Below, piece by piece: positions 48,607 through 60,800 of a DNA stretch of 64,000 nucleotides. The DNA comes from Symbiodinium natans (taxonomy: Eukaryota; Sar; Dinophyceae; Suessiales; Symbiodiniaceae), in the NCBI GenBank assembly GCA_905221605.1, contig CAJNDS010002143.1:258061-322060 (forward strand). The letters are read 5' to 3'. Under the pieces are notes generated by a model, which saw nothing but the letters and a program-made list of their open reading frames with translations, ran no database searches and was not told where the DNA came from. A program made the position numbers and the translations under genes. Positions within the stretch are counted from its first letter, which is position 1. Each line of letters opens with the position of its first letter.

Positions 48607-51600
48607 CTACTCACCTTCGCCTGTGGGTGTGACCAGCTTCTTGATGGAGTAGGGCGCGAACTTCAGACCTTCAGCCTTGTAGAACTTGCTCTGGAACTCC
48701 ACCCAATGCAGCCGCAAGGTGTGCAAGAAGCACTCCAACACGTCCATTCCAAGGAGGACGGCCAGCGTGATGGCAAACCAGGCAGCAAACATGAGGTAGA
48801 TCATGATCCCATTCATGGGGAAGGACATGACCAGGCCTCAAGACCCCCCCTCAATCCGTTATACGCCTAACACAGCCTGAAACACCTCACTTAAGACATT
48901 GCCTGAGTTTGCATAGGGTTGATGCGCTTAATGGAGTTCACTTTCAGTGGAAGGCCAGGCGCCCATCGTCAAGGTCTTCTGGAAGAAGACAAGGGAGAGC
49001 TGTTGGTGAGCCAAGGACAGAGCCCAAATGCCTCGGGCATCATATTCTCACCCGATGAGCTCGCAGCCCACCATACACAGCACAACTGCAATAATACCTG
49101 CAAACCTTACTTCAAGTTGCGGAGGTAGGAGGCCGTGTGCGACACGGTGCCCAAAACAAACTCAATCGTTTCGATGATCTGATGGATGAAGATCTCGCCT
49201 GGGCATGGAGCTCATCCCATGCCACATTGGGCACGCAAGCAACTTCCCTACGGCGCTATTTTGTGGATCCCTGTATCCCTAACAGTATCGGGGTCGAAGG
49301 GTGGGTACTGTCAGGCGATCGGTCAGGAAAGGTCATGCCCGACAGACACGCAAAGTGCCAGGGCAGCGGAGAGTAATGCACAGCGGTGAGGCGAACTTGG
49401 CCCAAAGATTCAAGTTCAAGGGGATGCAAGGCAACGTCCCACTTGCCTTTGCTCCATATTCGGCGGGTCGAGGATGGAGGCATCGAGCAAAAATCAATAC
49501 GCAGGAAGCCGTAAGCGATGCAAAACCGAAACAACACACTCCAACACGTTCTTAAAGCAAGTGCCCCGTGAAGAAGGGACACGACATTCTTGAGCTGTGT
49601 TTGTCCTGTGTACTCTCGTTTCTCCGGGTGGTTGAACTGTCAGAGGGTGTGGGACAGCAGCACATAAAGACAGATGGCAGATGTGGGGGGGGGGGTCTCC
49701 CCAGCTGCCCTCAGAGTTCGGTGGATTCTTTGCGTGACACATGAAGCAACGCACCGCAGAGTATACAGGAACAACCGGCTGCATGGCCTAGGCCTAGTCC
49801 ATGTGCCGGAATGAACTTACAGGAGCACGAATAAATTCGAAAATCCCACTCCACAAGCCCCAAACACTGGAGATTCGACAAAGGCGCCAAACTCGAACTC
49901 CTCGCCGTGCCTTGGTTGCAGGCACAGTGCACATTCTCCACGCAAGATCGGGGACGCGCGCAACCCGAGAGAGACACACAGACTGCGAGACTGCAGGTTT
50001 TCGGGGCGCATCAATATCCTCTGTGCCTGATCGGATTGACTTCTGCAGCCCGACACCTGTACCGATGCTTCGCTGTCCAGTCAGCTGGGTTTGCACAGAA
50101 GTACACCGCAACTGCAGTACAGTACCAAGTTCATTTCTTACAGGATCTACGAAAATTCTGCGGGGTTCATGTCCAAGCCCAATTGCCCATGATCCCTATG
50201 CCCTATGCATCATGAGCGCTCCCTTGCAGGAAGACATGGGCGCCCTGATGTGGCACACTCTGGCTTAAATTGCAATGCCTGCATCCTGGAAGGTCGCGCA
50301 GGCGACCCTGATTCAAGTGATGGAAGGCTCAGCGAATACGTATACCAGCTTCTAGTGATAGGCATGCTGCAGGCAAGGCATCGCGCGCCCACGGGCAAAA
50401 GTAATGTACAATGTACAGTGGAGCATCGTGGCCAATGGTGCAAGTCAAGTATTTTAAGCCCTACTGAAGTGGAAGGCACAAGCACTAAGTGTGCAGCCAC
50501 TTCCGAACTCAGTCGGCCTAGCTTCTCTCATCGTGAGGTTCGCCAAGCCCACTGCTTCTACTGATGAGTCAGCACCAGGTCGATGGTGGTAGGCTTCACG
50601 GCGCCAGCGACCAAGGGCTGCGCGTATGTCTCTGCAGTCTTCCTTGTGTTCTGTGCTCGCTCCAAACACTGACACAGTATTCCAGTCGGCAGGAGCTACG
50701 TATGAAGAAATGGATTCTACAGCTGCCAGGATATACAGTATCTTTAGCAGACAAAACCCACAAATAAATCAGAGGGAACTCTATGTCTTATGCCGGGCAT
50801 CTCTGCTTCAGGCTCGCGCTTCTGTCGACGGGTTTGGTACCGTCGGTGGTGACCCGGACGGTTCTTCTTCCACATAACGCGCTCACGGCGCTCGTCCTGG
50901 GCCGCATCAGACGTGGAGTCCTTGTGCACGTCGAACTCCTCGATGTCGTTTGCCCACTCTGGCACATCGGTGTCTGCATCGAAGTTCTCAAGCCCGAATT
51001 TCTGGAATGGCGAAGAGTGCTCCTTGTACTCGTCGTATGACTCGTATGAGTACAGGCCCGGGGTGTTGGAAAGCTCCGCAAGCACTTCGCCCAGTATCCT
51101 TGAAGAGGCCTTGGTGCAAACCTTGGATGCATTCCAGAAGCCGCAAGATTGCGGCTCTGGAAGCCATTGTTCCTTTGGCCCGATCGTGTAATCCGAGTCC
51201 ATCCTTGGTGAGTTCGCCATGAGCAGGCCAGGTCTGGGCCAAGGCAGCGTCTAGGTCACGCTTGAGCCGGCTGCGGAATTTCCTTTGATCTTCTTACAGT
51301 CTTACAGGCCTCATAGCCTCGCCAGTGTTGGTAAGGCACTGAGCTTTGCGGAGCTGGAACATCAGAAAAGCCTTTAGCCATCTTCTGCAGACCGGCGGCC
51401 CATGGTGGTTGCTCGAGGGCCCTGTTTCCTCATCAATGGTCGCGAGACTCTCGCTCTTCTCCTTCGAAGACAGACACCCCGCAGAGCAAGAGAGAGGTGT
51501 GTGACGGAGTTCAAGGATGCAGCAGGCCACGTGCAAGTTCAGTGCAGTCGGCCCCCATGCCTGCTTGGCATTGTGCTGGTAGAGAAGAATGAAAGGCTTC

Positions 51601-54600
51601 GGCAGAAGCATGATGGGCACCTCACTTGGACTTCACTAGGGCCATGTAAGCCTTAGACAACGTCGCGCTTGGCCACGCCACGCGCTGCTAAGGCGGTGAC
51701 AGCCAGCATGGTGTACCTTTCTTGCGGCAAAGAGCCCTTCAACCCAGAACGAAAGATGGCTGCCTTTAACATACCGCTTGGACGCAGTTGCGGCGTTTCA
51801 ACAGGGCACTCAAGTTCTATAGTCCATACAGTCGCGGCAGGAATCGCACTGTTGTAGAGCCAGGCAAGATATCCGCTGGGATGTATGAGGCGATATGAGA
51901 CAAGAGAGAAAGGCAACAGAAAACATTTGATGTGGGAGCCATGCTGCAGGTTTCAGACAGGTAGTTACAGCTACTTCGCTGCAGGCTTCTGTCGTGGAAT
52001 TCTTTGCTTCTGTGGGCCAAAGAGACTCGCCGATACTCTGCGGCTTCTCCTGGGGGTGTGCACTCCAGGGATACTCGGCAGGACTCCCGACGGCGTTCTC
52101 CGGGCTTTGGGCAGCAGGCCCAGGAGAACGGGCGGGACACCGGGCGAGGGCGAGGAGGCGAGGAGGCGAGGAGGCGAGGAGCATGGTAGATTTGAGATCG
52201 ACTGGAGAGAAGGAAACGCCGAGAGAGAAAGAGAGAGAGAGAGAGAGCGAGAGAGATAGAGAGGGTGTGTGTGTGTGTGTGCGTGTCAGGGAGGATTGAA
52301 AGTTACCGGCCTCTATCAGCCCCACAGGCCCGCACACGAGGGTTCACCAACGCGAGTGCAGCCGGAGGTGCCCCATCAATGTCTGTGCCAGCTCCACAGA
52401 GCCCGGCCAAAGCGGGAACTTGTCCTCTTGGCCCATGGCCATACCTGCAATGCCCGTCGTCTCTATAGAGCCCTCTTTCATGACTCCCCTGAACCCTAAG
52501 CCCTAAACCCTAAACCCCAAACCCTAAACCCTATGGACTCTAGATACAACCCTCCCTTGGACCTTATTTCGCCAATCTGAGTGCGCCAACTGCCAAGCTG
52601 CAAATGAGGGAGTTGATGATGCTTGGTGGGTTGTCAATCGGATGCACCCACCTCACATGAGCAACCAACTCTATCTCCCAATCTTAAACAGCTGACTCTG
52701 GATATTCAAAGTATAATAACATAACCGTGCAGTAACACAAGAGTACAATGTTGTAACAAAAAACACAAGTGGCATAACTGTATAACAATATCAAATACCC
52801 GTAAACAAAATCTACAAGAATGTACTACTACAATAGTATCATCATCGAATGATAGGTTATATCACGATATCATAAGATCAAAATATAATCATATATAATC
52901 ATATATTCATATAACCTGTAACCATATCATCATATATACATATACGAATAGAATATTAAAACGATGACATCATATACAAAATAACAACATAATGGTGTGA
53001 CAAAATGCGTATACAATGATATATAATTAAGTAAAATAACATAACTGGCACAATATAGAAATCCTTAAGTCAGAAAATACATTATGGCATTATTCTTGGC
53101 AAATGCCATTCTGAAATAGTGTACCAATGTAATAACATGAAAATCGATTGATATCGCCATAATAGCAGAGTAAGAAACTCATACATGATAGAATACTATG
53201 TAGTCATACAATGTGATGACATTTCTGAATATGATAAAGGTGAAAGAGGTATATGCTTACAATGACACAACTATAGATTAATAAAACAGTATAATCGCAG
53301 TATAATATATTCAAATTACACTTCCACATATAATTGCATGATCATATTATAACAAGGAAATCATGTATTTCAAACATCATGAAATCATGTTATCGCGTGT
53401 AATAATACCATGGTAGAAGCATACAACCACATAACGATGCTACGCCCCAATATCTTTTCATATGGTAGTAATGCAATAATCAACGAGTATACCCATGTAA
53501 CAGTATAGTAAGATAGTCATGCAATGATGTACTGACGTATAGTATTGATGTAATACTAAACCAATGTCAAGAATTGAATTCTTGACTCTTGCTCCGAGTC
53601 GCTTGTACAAGACCATGCAGTCCATCCACCCAAAGAAGCAAAGCCTGAGACCCATCTGAGCGTCTTGCCACTGTGAGCTCAGCCCTCAGTGTCTGAGCCC
53701 CGAGGCATGAAGATCATCATGGGAATGCACTCGCAGAGGAAGTCGGTCATGTTCTTCTCGTAGAAGGCATTGCTCCACCTCGGGGTCATGTGGGTGACAG
53801 TGCGCACAGCAGCGGCAAGGAGCCCTGCAATGCCCCGCATGTCTGACCCGGCCTCAAGACAAGGCCCACAGTCATTTGCAGGACCCCAAACAAAACGGAA
53901 AGCTTCATCTTGAGGGAGTTCACGTAGAGCAATTCATTGCTCGCTCCTCGGTATGCTCGTCACAGCGGCACATGCTTCATGAAGGCCGCTTGTGCGATGC
54001 GATGGCCTTGCATGCTGAAGAAACAAAATATTGATATTGTAGCATATGAATACATTCCTGCAATCTTATTGCGTTATCATGTTCTGTCATTCCATGATTC
54101 CACTATTCTATGATCTGTCACTATGATAGAACATTGTGATATTGCGTGACTACATTGCAGGAGCAAGAAAGAGCCCAGGAGCAAGGCTAGGAGAAAGGAA
54201 GAGCAGAGCTAACCCTGAACCCTAAGCCCTAAACCCTAACCCTGAATCCTAAACCCACCACCAAGAACAACGTTCCATGGCATACAGCACGGCAGCACAA
54301 TGTTCTAGCAAAGCTCCATGCCAGGCCCAGTCCAGGCCAAAGGGATAAGGTCCTGGGCCGCCCTCATTCTTGACCTCGAAGGGCACAAGTCGACACTTTA
54401 TGGTGGCTTCCGACATTAGGGTACCTTCTTGGGTCCTTGTTACAAGGGATCCTAGTCGTTTGGGCCTTGCTAGGGGTCCCCTATTTTCGTAAACCTCTGC
54501 TTACTCTACTTGCAGTTGCCGGTGTGACTGAGAACCGAGTCTACTACATCACGGCTATGTACTGGATTAGATGCAGTGCAACACAGCGCACGCCAGAGGT

Positions 54601-54815
54601 GCGTGAGGGGGTGCCACTTCAAAGTGTAGATGCTGCCTGCTGCAAACCCCTAAACCTGCATAAACCCAAAATCCCCCAAACCCTCAATCCCTAATCCCAA
54701 GCCCTGAGTCCAAAACCCTAGATCCTAGCTCTTCCGAGTCTTTGTCTCCCTGTGCTTGCGCGCTTGCTTCCCAAGTGGCATCGAAGGTTGGAACGAAGTT
54801 GCCGTCACCTGCATC
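48607..54815 (-). CDS. ATP6V0A: V-ATPase subunit a, exon block 2 (lumenal loop to C terminus)
   Basis: Exons placed: 54815-54725 ([20 protein letters not shown]), 54406-54317, 53946-53853, 53778-53707, 53644-53593, 51808-51686, 51620-51561, a probable acidic linker exon 51022-50921 ([15 protein letters not shown]), 49198-49121, 49031-48963 and 48836-48607. The six from 54815 to 53593, the pair 51808/51620 and the last three each join in phase with family-consistent sequence. Donors are GC except GA after 54725 and 54317. The arginine codon of SYLRIWALS is split C/GC across the 89-base intron 49032-49120. The intron 51809-53592 is 1.78 kb and holds an AT-rich island. The linker between 51560 and 49199 is only partly resolved. 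Confidence 0.9.
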
Positions 54816-57800
54816 CTGGGGGTCCCAAAACAACCGCAGCTTTTGGGGTTTAGGGTTTAGGGTTTAGGGCTTAAGTTTAGGGTTTAGATGCTCACGCTCG
54901 TACAGGGCAGGCAAGGTTTCGGCTGGATTGTCTCTCAGGTGACACAACGAAATCGAGTTTTTTTTTTCTGTCGCCTGCACTGCCCATGCCACCAGAGCAT
55001 CTGCTCCGCAGGGTCCATACGAGGGAATCAAGCTTAAACGGCACATCGACGCGCCCTCGCAACTTCAATCAGTTCGCGAGGCACGTCGGGGTTGAGATAC
55101 CAGGGCAACAGCGTGTGAACGAGGACAAGAGAGACGAAATCAAAGTGGTGCAAAAGCGTATCACTCTTTAGGGGTTTAGGGTGCAGGGCCCCTTCGCCCC
55201 AAGCATACCTGGTGTCTCCTTTCCTCCAGGCGGTGCTACACATCCGTGGAGGAGACAAAACTATGTGACCATGTGCAGTCCATCAGCTGCCAAAGCTTGC
55301 TCTTATTCTTGCGGACGCACAACCTTCGCAGCTTCTTACTGCGGGCACCACGCGTCAACGCACTCTACAACGGTATTCTCCTTCGAATCGAACAACAGCA
55401 GCCGCACAGCAAAAGCACTTATACTTACACACATATACATAATGTACACATACACATCAATACATGAACAAGATATCCAGGCAGTATATAGCCTAGCGTA
55501 GCGAGAATTGGTCGATAACGCACAAGGGGCCATGACAAGGAAGCACATACAGACACATTTCCTCAAAACTCATGCACATCCCGCTGGGGGATGTAGCTCA
55601 TTCGGCTTTGAGCTTCTCCAAGAGGCCAACGATCTTTGCCCAAGACGACCCATCCTGCAACGCGCCGGCTGAGCTGCAAGGCACATTCTCCATGTGGCAC
55701 GTGAAGCATCTGCGACCAGATCCGCCCACAGACTTGTTTGCTGCTCGTCGAAGTTCATGCACGAGTCGGCGTTGGAGGATGTGAGCGGCTTTTTCAACTC
55801 GTAGACCTTGTTGGCCTGCACTTGGGTGTACGGATCTTCCCCGTCTTTCACCTTGACCAGCTTGAACTCCTTCACCAAATTGGGAATGAGCTCGCGCTGC
55901 AGCGCCGCATCGCTCCTTTGGAAAACATCGATGGTGCTCTTTTTGAATGACTCGCTGGGGCCTTCCATCGATGTCTGACAGTTCAACTTCGTGTTGTACT
56001 CGTCGCGTATTTGGCATCACCCCTCCCTCCCAGATCCCTCTTCATCTGAATTACATATCTTCTTTTTTTCGTTAGTTATTTGCGATTAACCCACTTATAT
56101 GAATTAGGGCAGGAAATCCGGAATCGCATCTTGCTGATTCGTCTAAGCATGGCTATTGAATCGTACAACCGTGGCGCCGCAACCAACGCAGAAAACACCC
56201 AAAAAACGCGGGTTCTGGGCCAGCAAGCGGTTTTTGGCTGCTGCGTCGGTTTAGGAAAACCGTACAAAACACCTGCGAAAACGCAGAAAAACAAAACGGA
56301 CCACGCACCCAAAATTTCGAATTTCGGCGTCCCGGGGGGGCCCCGGGACAATGTCCTGGGGGCGTCCCGGGGCGTCCCGCGGGGCCCCCGGGACAGCTGT
56401 CCTGGGGGTGTCCCGGGGGGGCCCCGGGACATTTGTCCCAGGAGGGCCCCGGGACGCCCCGGGACGCCCCAAACCAACTTTGGACATGGTCCAAAGTGTA
56501 GGGATACGGAACGTTCTTGTCCGCACAGCCCTTGCAGTTCTCCTGGAACATCTTCTGGTACCTGTCCCAGTCGGCCTTGCAGTACTCGTAAAACTTGTGC
56601 ACCGGGTGCATCGTGTGGAGTAGAGAGTACTTGTAGGACGCCTCGTCGCCAAAAGCGCGGCCCGCATTTGGGAAATAGCTTGCAAACACGCCGCCAGCCC
56701 ACATCTCGTACTGCACGTTGGTCATGTACACGGGCTGGTCCGGCTGTGTGTCGCTCTTCTTGTGCACAGGCAGCAGCTTCATCATGCCTTGCGCGACCGC
56801 CTCCCTGAACTCCCAAGGGTGATTGTGCATGTAGTACCACTGCTTCACGAAGCCGCAAGCATTAGGGCCAGCAGAGAATGTGGTGAAGCGTTTGGCATCC
56901 ATGCCTGTAGCGTCGGCGGTCATGACCCGTCGGAAGTCGCCGTTGATCATGTTCCCCACCTTGTGGGTCATGGCATGGAGCTTGTCGACCCGGGGGTCGC
57001 TGATGAGTCCCAGAGCCTTGCAAAGATGGTCCATGTTCTCCAACTTCTCCCCGCCGGATAGATGCAAGGTCTTGGCGGTGCATTTCGCCAGGGTGTCCAC
57101 ACGGTACTCTAGAAGGCCATAGGCGTGCGCTAGGAAAGTCACATCGCCAATGCCGAAGCGACTGCTTTGCTTGATCTGGCAGTCCGCCTCACCACTGCCC
57201 AGCACGGCGTAGAACTTGAAGGGGTCCTCGATGCCTGCGCATTCGTACATGGGCTTGAACTGGTTCAGCAGCTGCCAGGATGGTGTTGGGTCTGGGCCTT
57301 GGTGGCAGAACCAACACGGCAGGCGTGGGCAAAGAAGGCTCTTCCGCCGAGTGATGATGTAAACCTTGGCAGCGGCATTCTCCAAGCAGCTCCGGACGTT
57401 CTCCACAGCGAAGGCGCCGTTGCCCAAGATCGCAGCTCGTGCGTCCTTCATGCGGCCATCGTCCCACACGAAGAGTCCACCGTGACCATTGCCCATGCCA
57501 TAGCCGATCTGTCCACCACCCGCGATGAACTCGTCCTCACCAGGATAGTCGATGATGCGGCTGATGTCATATGCACCGGGGAAGTGGTAGACAAGCGAGA
57601 CCTTGACGTTGGAGGTGGCTGCGCGCATGCCGCCGGTGGTGCCGTAGCTGCCATACCCTCCACCTGCGAGCTCGATGCTGGCCTTGTCCAGCTTCGTCAG
57701 GCCCAGCTCGTAGTAGCGGTCTTCGGCGTCGGGGTCTCCGACAATCTTCAAGGTGGAGACCTCCGTCTCAAAGTTGCAGTGCTTTGTGAAGCCGTACTCC

Positions 57801-60800
57801 TCAATGCAGTAGCGCATGGCGTCCAGCAGCTGTGCCCTGACTGGGTGGTAGTCCACCCCAGTGCCTGCACCCGAGCCGCCCTTAGGTGCACCAGGGCCGT
57901 CGAACGAGGCACTGAACTTGGCACGGCCTCCGGACTTGGGATTAGAACCGTAGCCCTTGTCCCCGGTGTAGCAATACTGCTGACCCCACCACGGGTTGAA
58001 GGCTCCGAAGTCCGTCTGGCATCGGGAGTACTTCGTCGCTGAGCAGTGCCATGCATCACCCCCTGCCCTGGCGTGGCGATCGAAAAGCACGATGTTCTCG
58101 CTGCGGTGCAGCATGTACTCCATCGCCAGCTTCACGCCATAGAAGCCGCCGCCAATGATACCCACCGGGTGCTCCCAAGAGTGGCGTGGGTGCTGGAAGT
58201 CCTTCAGGCCGTCGACCACGATCACAGCTGGAACTGTGCTGTCGGGTGCGATCACGCGGCCATCCGTGGAGAGGCACTTGAGGTTGGCACCCCTCGTGTA
58301 GCTGAACATCTTGTCCACAGCTGCCAGCATCTCCTTGACGGTGGTCTCAGACTCTGCGGGCAAGTCGATCGTCTCGTCCGACCCCTTGATCTTCACGGTC
58401 ACAGCCTTGAACCTGTTCTTCTTCTTTCCGAAGGTGTCGCTGGCTTGGTCGAACTGCCCTTTCAAGACCATTACGGGGCAGTCGAACTTGTGGTAGAAGG
58501 CGTCAAGCGTCTCGTTGGCATAGCTGAGGTCTTTTGCCCACATCTTCTTATCCACCTCCTCGAAGATTTCGTAGTTGAAGGCCTTGACAACCTTGTCCGG
58601 GTTCGACTTCAGCTCTGACTGGCCATGCTCATTCAGCAAGGGGATGTGGGGCGGCGCGCGGTCCACGACCACCACGGCGGAAGGGCCAATCCCATGCTTC
58701 ACCAGGATTGTCTTCGCAAGCCAAGTGAGCAGCTGACAGCCCACCGACTTGCCGATGAAGGCAAAGGGTGCACCCTCGAACTCACCTCCCTCCTTCACCT
58801 GGTCCAGCATCGGCGTAAGGTAGTCGAGGGCGTCCTTGGCCAAAGCCTCGAAATTCTCCGCATACGGCTCGCCCTCTCGAGTGCCATGTCCTGGCCACTC
58901 ATAGATGCCAACTTCCATCCACTTCGGCAAGCCAAGGAGCGCGAAGCGGAACTCTTCGGCGAGGTCGCCCGGGCCGTAGAAAACGAAAGCTCTCACCTTG
59001 ATTTGCGTGCCGAGGGCGTAGATCTGATCGATCTGGGGAAATCCCTTGTTGCGAGGCATGCCCTTCAGCGATCCGGAAAACTTGTTCAATTCCTTCTTCG
59101 CTGTCGTGACGCCGCTGAGGCCGGCCAACGCCTCCGTGTCGCCTTCAGCAATCCTCTGCTCGATCGCATCGTCAAGGTCGTCGAAGTCCATGTTTCCGAA
59201 GGCAACACAGAGGAGCACACAGGGGAGGAGCAAAAACAGCTCAAGGCGATGCTCAATTGGCCGTCGGGTTTCGGGTTTGGGGTTTTTTTTTGGGGGGGAG
59301 GGGGGGGGGGGGTTAGGGGTTACGACAGGCTCTGAGAGTGCACCGTGCGATTCAGACATTCGGCCCTCCCTCCGCAGGCCTTGTATCTGGAATGGAACAG
59401 TTGCAGGCCAACTGAAAAGAAATCGTTGTACATGAAGCCCGCGAAGATGGCGAAGAAACCTAAGACACATCCCGCACTTACACTTGCACTGCCTAGGCCC
59501 TAAACCCTAGACCCTAAACCCATGGCTTGCTAGAAGTTGCCCTCTCCTGGTTCCAAGCGGCCCAAGCTTACGACCATGTACCGGGCAGTGAAGAGCGATG
59601 GTTGGGTGAATCGGAAGGTCTCGGCATTCATGCAGAGCCAGATTCCGGCCAGGAACAAGAGGATACCGTGACCCACCTGGGCAGCACATTGAGAGATTTT
59701 TAGCGTATGGGGCGAGTCATGCGGAATGCGGCAAGGGTTGCCCTAAGCCCAAGCCCAAGGCATCGCCGTACATCATGCCAAAGATGAAAGGAAAGGTTAC
59801 CACAGTCAGGAGGGCCGGATTTGCTTCCTGAGGCGAGATGTCTGTCTTGCACAGCTCTGAGGTCTCTTGCTCCGATTGGCTCCGTCCTGATACTTGGGAA
59901 TTCCGTACGTGTCAATGACATCCTGCCACACCTGGAGGCCATTGCCACACAAGAACCGACTGAGAGCTGCAACTCAAAGTGGACAACATGGTGCCTCCGT
60001 GTAGTCATTCACGCGGATGTATGTTGGGGGCGCAGACTTCACATTCTTGTCAGGAGTCAGGAAAGCACCCTGCGACGAGCCCGCCTTAGGGCAGAATTCA
60101 GTCTCCTTGTGTTCTGGCCTTCGAAACTACTCCACTGTTGCTCCACTTAATCCAGGCCTTCTTGCCTGGCCGATTCTGAGTAGGACAAGTGGCATTCAGC
60201 TTCTGCAACAACGCTTTGATGGATGCCTCCTCTGCAGCCGGGTACCAGACGTTCACCCTGGCAAGCGACAAGCCACGCACTGACACACACCACATCCAGC
60301 TGGACCTGGGGATCAAGCATCGGAGATCAGTCTGCCCGCCTCAGCGCGATCTCCCCTGAGCATAGGTTGAGGATGTTGAAGATTGACTTCTCCTGGCAAC
60401 ATCCGGCAAGAGCATGGTCGACAGACAACACCTGACTATCCTGTAGCTGGACCGAGCGCGCCTTGATGCAGAACAGACGCCATTCTTCCAGCTTTGAGTT
60501 GGCCTTCTCGTTTTGACCTTGAAGGCATTTCGCCATCGATCAGCGCGTCAAACACACGAAAACCAAACAGAGAGGTAAACCCCGGTCTTCCAGCAATGCG
60601 GCTGGGGGGGGCCAAGAGGTCCTTGGCCTCCGTCTTCATGAAGAACTGGTAGCCCTCTAAGGCCGTATCTTTCTCTTTGACCTAGGCCACTTCTTTTCAT
60701 CCCTCCCCACCCAGAAGCCTTGTCAACCTGCTGAGGATTTGGCCACTCCAAGCAGGTGTGTGTGCCGTGTCTTGGCTTGCTCGGCGCTGGCTGGCCAGTT

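Larger units (their letters stand above)
54816..59379 (-). other. 4.56 kb GC-AG intron of the V-ATPase a gene hosting other coding sequence
   Basis: The donor is AAG followed by GCCTGCGG at 59379; the acceptor is CCCCCAG before GATGCAGG at 54816. Both flanking exons are phase 0 and join HSRYK to DAGDGNF, the loop after the [12 protein letters not shown] membrane block. It is about 30 to 50 times longer than most introns of the gene. It contains the hydrolase-monooxygenase frame, a CxxCH-containing coding segment, a GC-rich palindrome cluster and a telomeric repeat. Confidence 0.85.

Noticed and set aside
52690-53590. AT-rich island as a mitochondrial or plastid gene fragment
   Set aside because: No organelle coding motif is readable in any frame; origin left open.
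54437-54694. Plus-strand peptide with [13 protein letters not shown] resembling a V-ATPase membrane segment
   Set aside because: It lies antisense in a V-ATPase intron, the resemblance is a short hydrophobic stretch, and the true segment ([12 protein letters not shown]) is found on the minus strand at 51620-51561.
57167-58042. 291-codon plus-strand frame opposite the monooxygenase domain
   Set aside because: It is an antisense shadow of a GC-rich coding region; composition is valine/alanine/arginine rich with no motif.
59192-59470. N-terminal extension of the hydrolase-monooxygenase frame to an ATG at 59470
   Set aside because: The stretch overlaps a V-ATPase exon read in another frame (59459-59380) and a poly-G/poly-C run; conserved-looking protein starts only after ATG 59191.
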